From: Bombyx mori
Taxonomy: Eukaryota; Arthropoda; Insecta; Lepidoptera; Bombycidae
Direction: 5' to 3'
NCBI RefSeq assembly: GCF_030269925.1
Contig: NC_085126.1
Coordinates: 4,466,501-4,530,500 of the forward strand
DNA length: 64,000 nucleotides
The position numbers and the translations under genes are program-made. Shown here piece by piece: positions 1 through 12,300 of this stretch. Under the pieces are notes generated by a model. That model was not told where the DNA came from, searched no databases, and was given only the letters and a program-made list of their open reading frames with translations. Each line of letters starts with the position of its first letter. The first letter of the stretch is position 1.

Positions 1-160
1 CTAGCTACGATTTATTTTCAGAAATTTTCAATAATCAACTCTTCCCGACATCTATTGGCGAATAATAATACTATTTTTCTTAATTGAGGGCAACTAACCG
101 CTCATAATTTAGTGTTAATTTTAAATGTCCAGCGTAGCGAACGGGTGCAGCTAGTATATT
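1..160 (+). repeat. Dispersed repeat (CTCTTCCCGACATCTATTGG), edge copy
   Basis: ctagctacgatttattttca to tgagggcaactaaccgctca, then the small gtccagcgtagcgaacggg block. Left end outside the window. Fuller copies: 1815-2275 and 15780-16075. It lies in a Pds5 intron. Confidence 0.65.
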
Positions 161-193
161 CATATTATCATAGCGATGCAGTTGAGTCAGTAC

Positions 194-353
194 CTTTGGT
201 GCCGACTGTGATGTTCCTAACGTACTCCCGTCTCCTCACCACGTCGGCCATCATGAACTGCCGGATGACGCTCCGTATGCGCTTGTCGGGCTCTCTGCCG
301 GCCAACGCGTACATGCCCATGAAGTCTAACGGCAGACATTTGTTCGGTATGCC
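194..353 (-). CDS. Pds5: Pds5 last exon in window, residues 930-982
   Basis: The acceptor is ttgtttgtag and the donor gtactgac; the exon is 160 nt and ends with one base of a split codon. It encodes [20 protein letters not shown] and [14 protein letters not shown], matching 'LPLEYMAICAL..DP.KERR' and 'NINVRREYL' of animal Pds5. The next exon lies left of the window. Confidence 0.93.
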
Positions 354-3300
354 CTACAAACAAAACTTGTTAGATTTCATCTCTGCACCTCCCTAAGGTA
401 GACTGTCAGAGAATGCCTATGGAATTAAGTCCGCCTTTATACTATCTAGTATATAAAGTTATGAATAAATAAATAAAAATTACTCCAGGCCACATTGCAA
501 TAAGTAAGCAGCATTGTCTACGCTCTATAGACTCACGCGTGCGGTGACGAGAGCGAGATTTGGGACCAGCTAGGCTGTTTTAGAAGTTCAATGGGCATAT
601 AGGTCCCTCACACAGTACCAGCACGCGGACCGCAGTCTGCATGAGCACGGTCCACGGAGCCGGGCCTTGCACCATGTCGCGTGACTATACACGTATTTGA
701 GTATTAAGCGGTAGGCAGCGGCTTGGCTCTGCCTCTGGCATTGTTGAAGTCCATGGGCGACGGTAGCCACTTACCATCAGGTGGGCCGTATGCTCCTCTG
801 CCTACAAGGGCAATAAAAAAACACACACACATTAATATATTTACCTTAGATAATCCTTTGTGTAGTTTAGCAGCGAAAGCTTCCCTCACTTGTGGTACTT
901 CATCCTGTGCAAATGATTTATGATTAATGGATTGAACATCTCCAGTAGCAAGATAAACAACTTATAAAGGCCCCCCCCACTAGGCCTTTCATTGCGAGTT
1001 CGCCTTAGGCCCTTTATAGGAGCAGTGGCTACTTCAACCTAGCCATCCTACAAGCTATGTCAGTTACTTAAGATCTCAAGCGAATCTCCTCATTTCTGAT
1101 ACGAACTGGGTTTTTTTAAAACCGATTACATATTTTTACAATTTTAATTTAATTTCTGCCGTGAAGCAGTAATGCGTTTCGGTTTGAAGGGTGGGGCAGC
1201 CGTTGTTACTATACTTGAGACCTTAGAACTTATATCTCAAGGTGGGTGGCGCATTTACATCGTAGATGTTTATGGGTTCCAGTAACCATTTAACACCAGG
1301 TGGGCTGTGAGCTCGTCCACCCATCTAAGTAGTAATAAAAAAAATAAAAAATAAAATGTAGACACATAATACACTGAACGAACGGCTAATTTAAGAAAAC
1401 ATTTGAAACAGAGGGATACTCACGACCATAAGGTGAGACAGGTTGTAGAACTGCTCTGCGGTGAACTGGTCGCCGACGCCCTTCTGTTCGCATATCTTGA
1501 GCATGGCGGCGCCGGCGGCCAGCCTCAGGTGCGCCATCTCCGCTTTCGACAACCGATTTTGCTGAACAACAAACAAAACCAAATAAATATGTACCATGCC
1601 CATAAAAGTATAATTTTATACAATAAAATATTTATATATTTGTCCAATATTATTTTGGAGCTCGTTATTAGATTTCTTTGTAGTTAATTTATTAATGGAT
1701 TAATAAAAAACTAGGTTGTATTGATATACCACAATTAATTAGTTTATTTTTTAGATTTATTATGTTTCTCCCAGATGCTTTCGCAGCGTGGTTCGTGAAC
1801 TTAATTAGTGAGGAGAAAAGAGTTGTATATCTTATATACCTTCAGCAATTCTTGTATATATATATATAATCTGAATCACGAAAAATGGCTCCAACGATTT
1901 TTATAAAATTTAGTATACAGGGGATTTCGGGGGCGATAAATCGATCTAGCTACGATTTATTTTCAGAAAATGTTGTTTCATTCGTGTTTTCAATAATCAA
2001 TTTTATCGATAATCAACTTTATGACTCTTCCCGACATCTATTGGCGAATAATAATACTATTTTTCATAATTGAGAGCAATTAACTGCTTTAAAGACACAA
2101 TAACACTAAAATTATTAACCTAACGCCTAAAACACCTAACGCCACTTAAAAATTCCTAAACGATCTTGGAATATTTCATCATTTTATCAATATGCAATTC
2201 GTATTTAAATATAATTTCTAAAAACACGATTAATAAAAAAAAACTGAGCAAAGCTCGGTCATCGTCTAGTTAAGTTTTATTCCTGCTTGCCCATGGCGAT
2301 GTCCGGTGGCTCGCTCGCGCAAATACTGTAATTAAACCCTTAATCTAACCTGCAGCAGATCTCCCTTGTGCACGATGAAGGCGTTGAGCATGCGGAACGT
2401 CTTCTGCGCGGAGAGCTCGTCCTTCTTGAGGCCGAGCAGCCAGCGCGCCATGCACTTGAGCCCCTCCAGCTTGCAGCGCGTCTCCTCGGGCAGCTCGGGC
2501 TCCGGGCACCAGCTCTCCCCCGCCCCGCCCGTCGCGCCGCCCCCCTCGCGCACCAGCAGCTCCTTTACGATCTAGAACAAGAAAACATTGCGTTAATACA
2601 CTAGGCCGGCTGTTACAATTTATTATATTTCAATAAGACAGTAAATTTTCCATTGAAAACTACAAGTCCTAAGACAGGATCAGCATATGATGCCGTGCGA
2701 TGGCTATCGAAAACAAGAGATCAGACAGAGTATCAATAGTACGTTGATGCGTTATTCTCGCTTCAGACCGAAAACACACGAATGCTTGAAGACAGAAATA
2801 AGCAAGATGTCGGTACCTACCCGTGCGGCTTGCAACACATCCCACCAACAGTAAAATTATAAAAAGAACTAGCGACCCGCCCTCGCTTCGCTTCGGAAAC
2901 ATTAAAACAAACATGAAACCAAAAAATAAAATAAAAAATAAAATAAAAAAAGTAGCCTATGTTCATCAGGGACAATGTCGGCTTCTAATGGAAAAAGAAT
3001 TTTTCAAATCGATCCAGTAGTTTCGGAGCCTATTCGAAACAAACAAACAAACAAATCTTTCCTCTTTATAATATTAGTATAGATAATCAAGAAGAATTTC
3101 GTTGATAAAAGTTGATTTAAAACAAATAATCTACCTTCCTAGACACAATGTTCTTGATGTGAACGGGGAAGTTGTCGGGCAGGTTGTGCGCGATGTGTCC
3201 CAGAGTGACGATGGCGGTCCGGTAGTGTTCTGAATACGGATTCAATGTGGCTTTCAACGTTTCTAATATCTCCGTGAATATTTGGGTCCTTTGTTCTGGC

Positions 3301-6300
3301 ACGTTTACAAATAAACACCTGTATGACAAAAATTATATTAATGACTTTTTTAATACGATTTTATTAGCTTCGTATGTATGTTCGTATGTAACGGAATTTT
3401 TGAACATGATTTTGACCCCCTTCAATCGTCGGATTAACTCGAAATTTCGCATACTTATCAAGAACCGATGACAATTCATTATTTAAAAAAAAATATTGGA
3501 AAAATTGAAATTCAAGTAAAAATTGAATAATAAATTTGAATTAAAAATAGTGTAAGAAAAAATTATTTTATTATAAAAAAGTGTGGGATGCTTTTCAGGA
3601 TATTATCAAAATGACCCTTCTACTCATATCTGTTTATAAAATATTTATAATTAATGATACCATACACCCCACGCTTTTTTTTACAATAAAATCATTTTTT
3701 CTTACACTATTTTTAATTCAAATTTATTTTCTATTTTTTATTTGGATTTTCTATAAAAGCGTACTTTTTTAGTTTATTTAAACTAATATTTATTACTATA
3801 CAATTCTTGAGAAGATTGTTGATTATTCTCATTTATTATGGCAACACTTTTTACCAAAAATGTCATCAGGTCTTTTTAGTGGAGACACGAGAATAAACAA
3901 TCTTTTTTTTGTGTATATTTAATTACTGTTTTTTTTATTATTATTTAAATGTGTAATAATGTCGCGATGATTGATCGTTTAGCATCTGTCACAGTATACA
4001 AATGTTAAAAAAATATTATTAGACCAGACTTCTTTTTCTCTCGGCCTCTTTCAAAAAGTGTATTGAATTTTATCTTAAAATGACATCTTAGAAATTTAGA
4101 TAAAGAACATATCATAAATATCAGTTACCTGACAGCATTCTTGGCTTGTTTTGGTGAGCCCACCTCGGCGTAGGCTTTGCACAGGGTGATCAGTCGCGGG
4201 AACAGGGCGGGGCACGCTTCGCCTGTTCAAACGAGCACTAATTATTTAGCTGCAATCTCAAGTGTCAGTGGACAGCTGCATATAGGCAGTAAGCTGTGCG
4301 TTTTCACGTAACTGATGATAAATATGCAGCAGTTGAATAATTGTGATGAAAGACACCGCCTCAACCAACGTAAGAATATATTGCGGTGACTGGATCTTGT
4401 CGGGTTAAGCTGGTAATGGAGCCTAAAGACAGCACAATGTATCTATCACCCTCCTTGCGAGACATGAGCTCATTCACGATTGTACAGTACAACGGCTGTC
4501 CCACCCGTGTGTACAGAGCATAACGCTTTGCGAAGGAATACGACTGGTGGCACCTAACCGTCCGGACCTAGAACACGCTGCTAGCGTCCAGCGACTCCTT
4601 CTGACGGGTCTCCGCGGTACAGCTTAAAATCTGGAGCAGGGTGGGACAGCCGTTGTAACCATACTTCAGACTTTAGAACTTATATCTCAAGGAGGGTGGC
4701 GCATTTACGTTGTGCATGTCTATGGGTTCCAGTAACCACTTAACACAAGGTGGGCTGTATGCTTGTCTGCCTACAAGGGCAATAAAAAAAAGTCAAGTGA
4801 GTGCTACACTAACTAAGCGGCCTGTATTTCCCGAGGAAGGTGAGCGCGGCGAGGATGTGCGGCGCCACGGCCTCGTCGTCCAGCTCCAGCATGCACGTGA
4901 GGCGGGTCAGCACGTCCTCGTGCAGGAAGTGCGCCGGGAACACGAACGACAGCATCACCAGCAGCTTCAGCCCGCGCTCCGCCGCCTTCTTCGTGTCGAT
5001 ACCTGTTACCGAGATAAAAACAATTTTATTATTCAATCTTACCACTCCCATCAGGTGGGCTGCATAAGACAATAAAAACTTTTATAACGATTCCAGACAA
5101 AAAAACAAGAACTCTTTTTGAATTGTTCAAAAAATACATCAATAATATTTCTCTAAAACTAAAGTTTAAATAAAATATGAATAACATTTTTAAATATTTA
5201 TTTTATACAAAATTTAAGTATATTTACAAAATTATTAACCAGTTGGCAATTTTCAATTAGAGCAATAAAATAAAATTGTTTATAATTAGACAATTAGAAG
5301 ATTAAGTTTGTAATCAACAGCTCCTAAATCACATCATCAATATTCAGGCATAGTTCTGAAAGATTTTTTTGTGTGATGGTATCATCGGATGATAAGGACG
5401 TTAAGGCTACTAAAACTCTAGGGCTGGTATGATTATCAGACACACCACATTTAATGGAGAAGAAAATAGGAGCGTATCACAACAGCTGATTACAGATTAA
5501 TTGCTGGACACACAACTGTTATATCCATGAGGAAGTTTTTTTTTTTCTTCTACCTAAGCTGATGGCCTTGAGAGGCTTTTTCAGTGTGGCGAGGAAGAAG
5601 AATTACAAAATTATTTATAACTGTAATTATTTTTTATTTGTCGTTATTTTCCGTGGAAATTCCTTGCAGACTTGGATAACAATTATGCTATCTATACTCA
5701 TCTACAAATTAATAGTGAAATAATTTCCGTTTTTATTTACAAGATCTTTGGTTTTATTCCAGTTATTGTGTCACCTTGTATACAAACAAAACCATTCAAC
5801 TGTGTTAATTGTGTTGTCTTAATGCAAGATTCCTGACACACCCACAAGATGCCATTCGATTTTAGCGCTCAAATTACATAACAAATACAAGCTGACAGAT
5901 TTTTATAATCACACTTGTATTTTTCCTATTTCGAACTGCTCAGTTATTAAATAATAGTCTCCGTTGCCCACTGAGTTTCTCACCGGATCATCTCAGTGGG
6001 TCGATTCAGATCCGGTGGTAGATTCTACGAAGGACTGCTCTTGCTAGGGTTAGTAATTTTTTATTTTTTATTGCTTTGATTGGTGGACGAGCTCACAGCC
6101 CACCCGGTGATAAGTGGTTACTGGAGCCCATAGACATCTACAACGTAAATGCGCCACTCACCTTGAGATATAAGTTCTAAGGTCTCAGTATAGTTACAGC
6201 GGCTGCCCCACCCTTCAAACCGAGTATTAGCAAATTCTCATATATAGCTCACCTACCGGTCCGGGGAGGGGAGGGGTTGGGAGGATGGGTCCTTAACAAA

Positions 6301-9300
6301 GTAAACTGACCGCATTCCTCGGCTATGGTCGTGTTCATGCCGGTGACGGAGCCCTCGACGTATTCGACCAGTATCAGCAGAGACTCGTGGTCGATCATCA
6401 CCGAGCTGACCCGCTCCAAGAGCATCTTGACAGTGTTGTAGTACAAGTTCGTCATCACCGGCTGACCGAGCTTCTTTAGGACGTTTGACTGGGAAATAAA
6501 ATAAAAAAATAAAAAATTAAATGCCATGTAAACGTCATATAAAAATGAATTGCTGTTCGTTAGTCTCGCTAAAACTCGAGAACGGCTGGACCGATTTGGT
6601 TAATTTTGGTCTTGAATTATTTGTGGAAGTCTAGAGAAGGTTAATAGGTAGATAAATATGAAAATGCTCGAAATTAAATAAAAATAACAATTTTCTTTTT
6701 CCTTTGATGTGTCCTCCGTCGGACGGATTTCTTTTGTTTGTTTTAAGTTTATTTTATACAAAAGTTTAGGTCTTTTATTTATCTATTGAGGCACTACGAA
6801 GTCTGTCGGGTCAGCTAGTTAAGAATAATAATTAAATATCAGGTAAGCTGTCCATGCTACCTATGACCGAACACCATGGAGGAAAGTAACATGCGGTCAT
6901 GTTCCTCAGCAGTGAGGGAACTACAGAGCAGGGAGAGAAACGTCTTATGCTGTGCGATTACTCCACAATATAAACCCCCCGAGTGGAACAATCAATTAGA
7001 GTGTTATTCAACCTTTCACGCGCGAGCCGTCGATAGATCGATTGTCTATTAATTGTATTAAGTGCGGAGCGTCGGAATATCGACTATTGCGCAGTTTGAT
7101 TATAGGTATAGTAACCGGCAAACTTCTTGAGCAAATGACCTTGACTGCGCAGAACCGAATTTTAGATCACTTTGGTGGTGAGGGTGAGGCGCGACGGCAG
7201 GGGAAATCCTATCGAGCGCGTTATTGGTAGATCAGTCGAACCTTCCGCCCCGCACCGCGCCCTCATTCCGCTTGCTCCCAAAAGTACGCTTGCGTACAGT
7301 GGAAAGTCTATCGTTATTAATCGTTAAGTTATTTGTTATAATTACTTGTAGACTTTGTTGCCATTGCTATTTGTTGAGTGTTTGTTGATTTTTTATAAAA
7401 CATACACTATGCCGCGACAAACCGGTGTAGTATTCAAAAGAAAGGGTAGAAAAATTGTGTACGACGTATATTGCTTCATTATAAAACAGGGGAAGAATGA
7501 TATGGAAAAATTAAAACAGACTTGGGAAGTAACAAAACCATCAGTGAGTACTGTTAGGTGCATTATTAACGAAGCTAAAGGCTCTGGCTTGCTCGCCGTG
7601 TTTCGGACTCCGGGTAAGAAAAGATCAGGGAAGAAGAAAGTTACCGGAATGGATAGTTTCGTTCAATCTGTAATAAAAAGATGTAATCATAATAACTACA
7701 TAACAAGCAGCGAAACTCCGTACCGTAGAAAGGCTTCGAAAAATTTAAAGAAGATATAAATTTTAATGGCTCGGAATGAAGCTTACGACGTATTATGAAA
7801 GAGCTAGGCTTTAGATGGAAAAAAAGAACAGAAAATAATCGGAAGCTGGTAATTGAAAAAAGTAACATTCGTTTACTACGAATCGAATATCTTCAAAAAA
7901 TAATTAATTATAGACAAAAAAGAAGACCGAATCGACCGAGTTGTAAACTACACCGATGAGCCCTATGTCGACTAATCACGATGATAGCGACTCTGGTGAT
8001 GAAAACAGTGATGATGATGATGGTCAAGATTAAGATAACGAAAAAATAATTACAAATACCAGCTTCGCTTCAACTGAACCAAGACCTGGCAACAGCTCTA
8101 GTTTTGACTTAATAGAAGGAATATCTATTTTACCCCAAGATTACATTATTACAATTATTAAACCTATATGTTTTGTTGATGTTCTAATAAATATATAAAT
8201 AAATACATATGTTGATTTTAATAATTTAATAGCATTATGACGCAGAGTAAGTAATGTTTTTGCACGTGAGTGTACCATGCGCGAACTTACCCCCACTACG
8301 TCAACAAATGCTCAAGAAGTTTGCCGGCTATTATATTATTAGGCACGATAACGTTTTTAATAAGCTAATAACATTTATAAATAGCCGTTTCAAAATATTT
8401 TGCTATGAATTTAACATTGACTTTTGTTGTTTTTTTTAAGTAAAAATATTTGTACAGTACTTTTTTTTTTCAAGAATTCTTTAGCAAATTTCTGCAAAAT
8501 ATATAAAAATAAGCTTAGCACTAAAAGGGTTAAGAAAAACGCCCGGCACGGGTCATAATGACAGGTACGCGTTATTGCTTGACAACACAAATAGGCGGGA
8601 CGATAAATTTGCGAAAACAGTTCACGTTTAACGTTTGGTCATAGTAATGACCTCGTTCCTTGAAATCGTTCATAGTTCATTTCGTTCCGTCAATCAGTAC
8701 CGACGCGGCCACGGTGTGGAATAAGAATTAGTAAGTAGATTAGTTCAGAGCTTCTCCGCTGAGAGCAGAATCGAATTATTTCATTAAAATTACGATTTCC
8801 CTCCAGATTTTCTTCTGGCTTACGCCTGGGAGTAATGGTATTTAAGATATACTTAATACTTTCTATTATTTGATTTTTTCTATAACCTTTACTTACACAT
8901 AAGAGTATTTTTTAAATGTAATAAAGTAGTTGCATTCAAAACTAATATTTAAAGGTAATTTCTCTAAAATGTCCATACGCCTAGTAAAAACGTAAGGAAA
9001 AATGATAAATGAAATTATGCAAGAGGTCCCTAATTTGTGCAATGACAAACTGAATTGATTACAAGGGAGTAATGGATGTAATTTGTTTTGAGCTAGAGCG
9101 GTTGGTCTCCGACAAAACTTCCCTTACTCAAGGGGAGAAGATAAGTGAACTGGTGAACGAAAGCGATCCGGAAGTGAACGAGTTCATTTTGTACATCTAT
9201 AAGGAGCAGTTCACCGGAAAGAATTATTGAATTATGAACTTAAAATGGTAATCATGTTCGATTCATTGTGTTAAACAGGGAATTTACCTTAAGGAACCTT

Positions 9301-12300
9301 AAGACTTTGAAGATAGAAACGAATATAATTAATACTCACAGTAGTGCGAACGCACACTTCACAGCTAACATTCGGATTTAGTATCGTCTCCATTCCTTGC
9401 AACAGCTCCGGCGACTGCTTCATGTGCTGCGAGAACTTGTTCAGGAACTCCTGCGCCTTCACCGACTCGGGAAGGAATTTGGTACTTATGTGCAAGACTT
9501 TAGCGATCAATTCCTTTTGAACGGACGGCGACGGCGGCTTCCTGTGCAACTCGATCCATTCCGCGACCGTGCGCCGGACTGCGAGTTGGTGCTTCTGTAA
9601 CTCAATGAACGCTTTCGTGGCGTTGTCGTCTACATTAGACATCAAGTAGTACAGCTTCTTCATCCGTACCGCAGACTGTAACGTGTACGGAACCAGCGAA
9701 GTGTTCAGAAGCCTCTCGACTAGAAGTCGGTCTTCTAACGCCGTCATGTAATAACCGTGTAGAATTTTGTCTTTGATCCACTGGACCGCTTTCTCGGTAG
9801 CGGCCGGCACGCTTTCTTCGGTCAAGAACTTCTTGTAGATCATGGCCAGGCCGGACATGGCTTCTTTCCTGATTTTAAACTTCTTATCTAACGTTCTTTC
9901 TTTTACGAAATGAAGGAGGTCCTCAGACTCGGCGACCGCTTGGAAGTCTCTTTGGGCCGTCGCGATGATCGCCATGACGACCTCATACCGGACCTGTTCG
10001 TTGGCGTCGTGCTGCCTCAGTTTCAGGGTCTCGGTTATGTCCTTCCTCAGGTCCGGGTGGTGGACGAGGAAGTGCATGCAGTACTGAACGCATTTGATGC
10101 GTATCGGTACGGAGATATCGTTGAACCTGCCGAGGAAGGCCCGCCACAGAGCCGGGTACTGTTTGGCCAGCTGCGAGCCCGGTTCAGAGAACATTCTAGC
10201 TAATAAAGCGACGCCACTGAGCCTCTCTTGGAAATGAGCAGACTTCAGCTTGCATTCGAGCTGCGGCAACACGGATAGTAACACAGACGGACAACACTGG
10301 TACAGCTCGTATATTAGCTCGTAGACTTTCGAAAATATCAAAAGGCTCTTCTCTTCTTTGCCAAGTATTAGAACGTGATTGAAAAACTGTAAAATAAACA
10401 CAACTTATACAATACAAATAGAATTATTCTCGTTCCAGAAAAAATCTACGGCTTCTTGGTAATAATCAACACATTCAGACTATCTCCGAGCAAATTGTAT
10501 TGAATTGTATCTATTGTAGTTAATGTATTTTCAGTGATACAATTATTTCTGAGAAAACAACGTATATTAAAATCGATCGTGAAAATTGAACAGAATCTAT
10601 CAGGTAGAGACGAAACAGTTATATACCATTTATATGTTATTGACTAGTTTTAATGTTACGAATAGAAATCGAGACTTATCTTTCATCACAATGTCGATGA
10701 GACAAAAAAAGATTAACTCATTTACTTGTGGTAGGACCTCTTGTGAGTCCGCACGGGTAGGTATCACCGCCCTGCCTATTTCTGCCGTGAAGCAGTAATG
10801 CGTTTCGGTTTGAAGGGTGGAGCAGCCGTTGTAACTATACTGAGACCTTAGAACTTATATCTCAAGATGGGTGGCGCATTTACGTTGTACATGTCTATGT
10901 GCTTCAGTAACCACTTAACACCATGTGGGCTGTGAGCTTGTCCACCCATCTAAGCAATAAAAAAAACACAATGTATTTATATGTCAAGGTATCAGTCAGT
11001 ACCTATGGTTGTAATGTACTCACCGCTTGGATATAAGGCTCTAGAGTCTCACTGGTCTTCACGATGAGTTCCTTGGCTAGTGCGAAGGCGTGCTTGTGTT
11101 CCCGCTTGTTCGGTTCGACTAGATTGATCAATATCACGTTCAGCAACTCATTGGACACGACGTCCGACTCCGTGATCAACGGGCACAGGACGTCTAACAT
11201 GAACGCTTTCACTTTGGTCGAATGCTCTATGCTGTTGGCGAAATAAATGCGCGGTTTACAATAAATTAAATTCAAAATAAAATAAAATAAATAAACAATT
11301 TATTTAGTGGCAACCCTGGTGTTTCACTAGGCGCTATTGTACCCGAGCAGTATCCTGTGTGATTCTCACACAATTGGCCGCGATTGCAAACTCTAACTTA
11401 TGCTAAACAAAATTAATTTAGCAGATGTATATGATACATCGCACCTCACATGTAAAGACCTTTGATTTTGGCTAAAATTCTGCGCCTATCTACACTTATA
11501 GAAATAAGGATGATCCTAGCGCTTGTCAAACTAGAAGTTGCTTTATATTAGTAGTTTTTTTTTATATGGTTTAAGGATTACTGGTGGCCCTGAGGCCTTT
11601 CCAGTCTCACCAGGACTATATTATCTATACTAATATTATAAAGAGGAAAGATTTGTTTGTTTGTTTGTATTGAATAGGCTCCGAAACTACTAAACCGATT
11701 TGAAAAATTCTTTTACTGTTTGGAAGCTACACTATTCCCGAGTGACATAGGCTATTTATTACCTTTTTTGAAAAAATTAGGGATCCTTACTAAAACTCCA
11801 ATAATGTAACCGAAGGTGTAAAAAAATTACCTAAAATATTTTTTACATCGCGTGCCCTGCGAAAATTATTGATGATAGAATAAAATAATGTACTACTACT
11901 TTATAGAACACATTATTATTTACAAAAAGTGTCGCGACAGCATATGTCCAACTATTATAGTTATGCTATATATTATGCTATCGCTATTATATTCATTTAT
12001 TTAAAAAAATAAAAGAACGCCAAATATCGTTGAAATTTTTGTTAAAGACCCGAGCGGAGCTGGAGCGGGCCGCTAGTTAGAGATTATTTTTATATCCTTC
12101 AATAAAGATTATAATAAACATTCAATAACAAATAAAACAAAAAAATCGCGGCCCTACTATATTGATGTGATAAATACGTGATACACTCTTCTTATATTCA
12201 AGACTATTTTTACGACTCAGTATGGAGTTTGTGAAGATAACTTCTTAAGTAAATACTCTTGTGGGATACAAAGCAAGCAAGTTAATCCGTGTTGCTAACT

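Noticed and set aside
7005..8535. Outer TTAA-type element around the Tc1-type insertion
   Set aside because: Only about ten bases of the two ends agree, and one flank reads TTCA not TTAA; too weak to call.
9910..10203. 97-codon plus-strand frame
   Set aside because: Antisense shadow of the large Pds5 exon.
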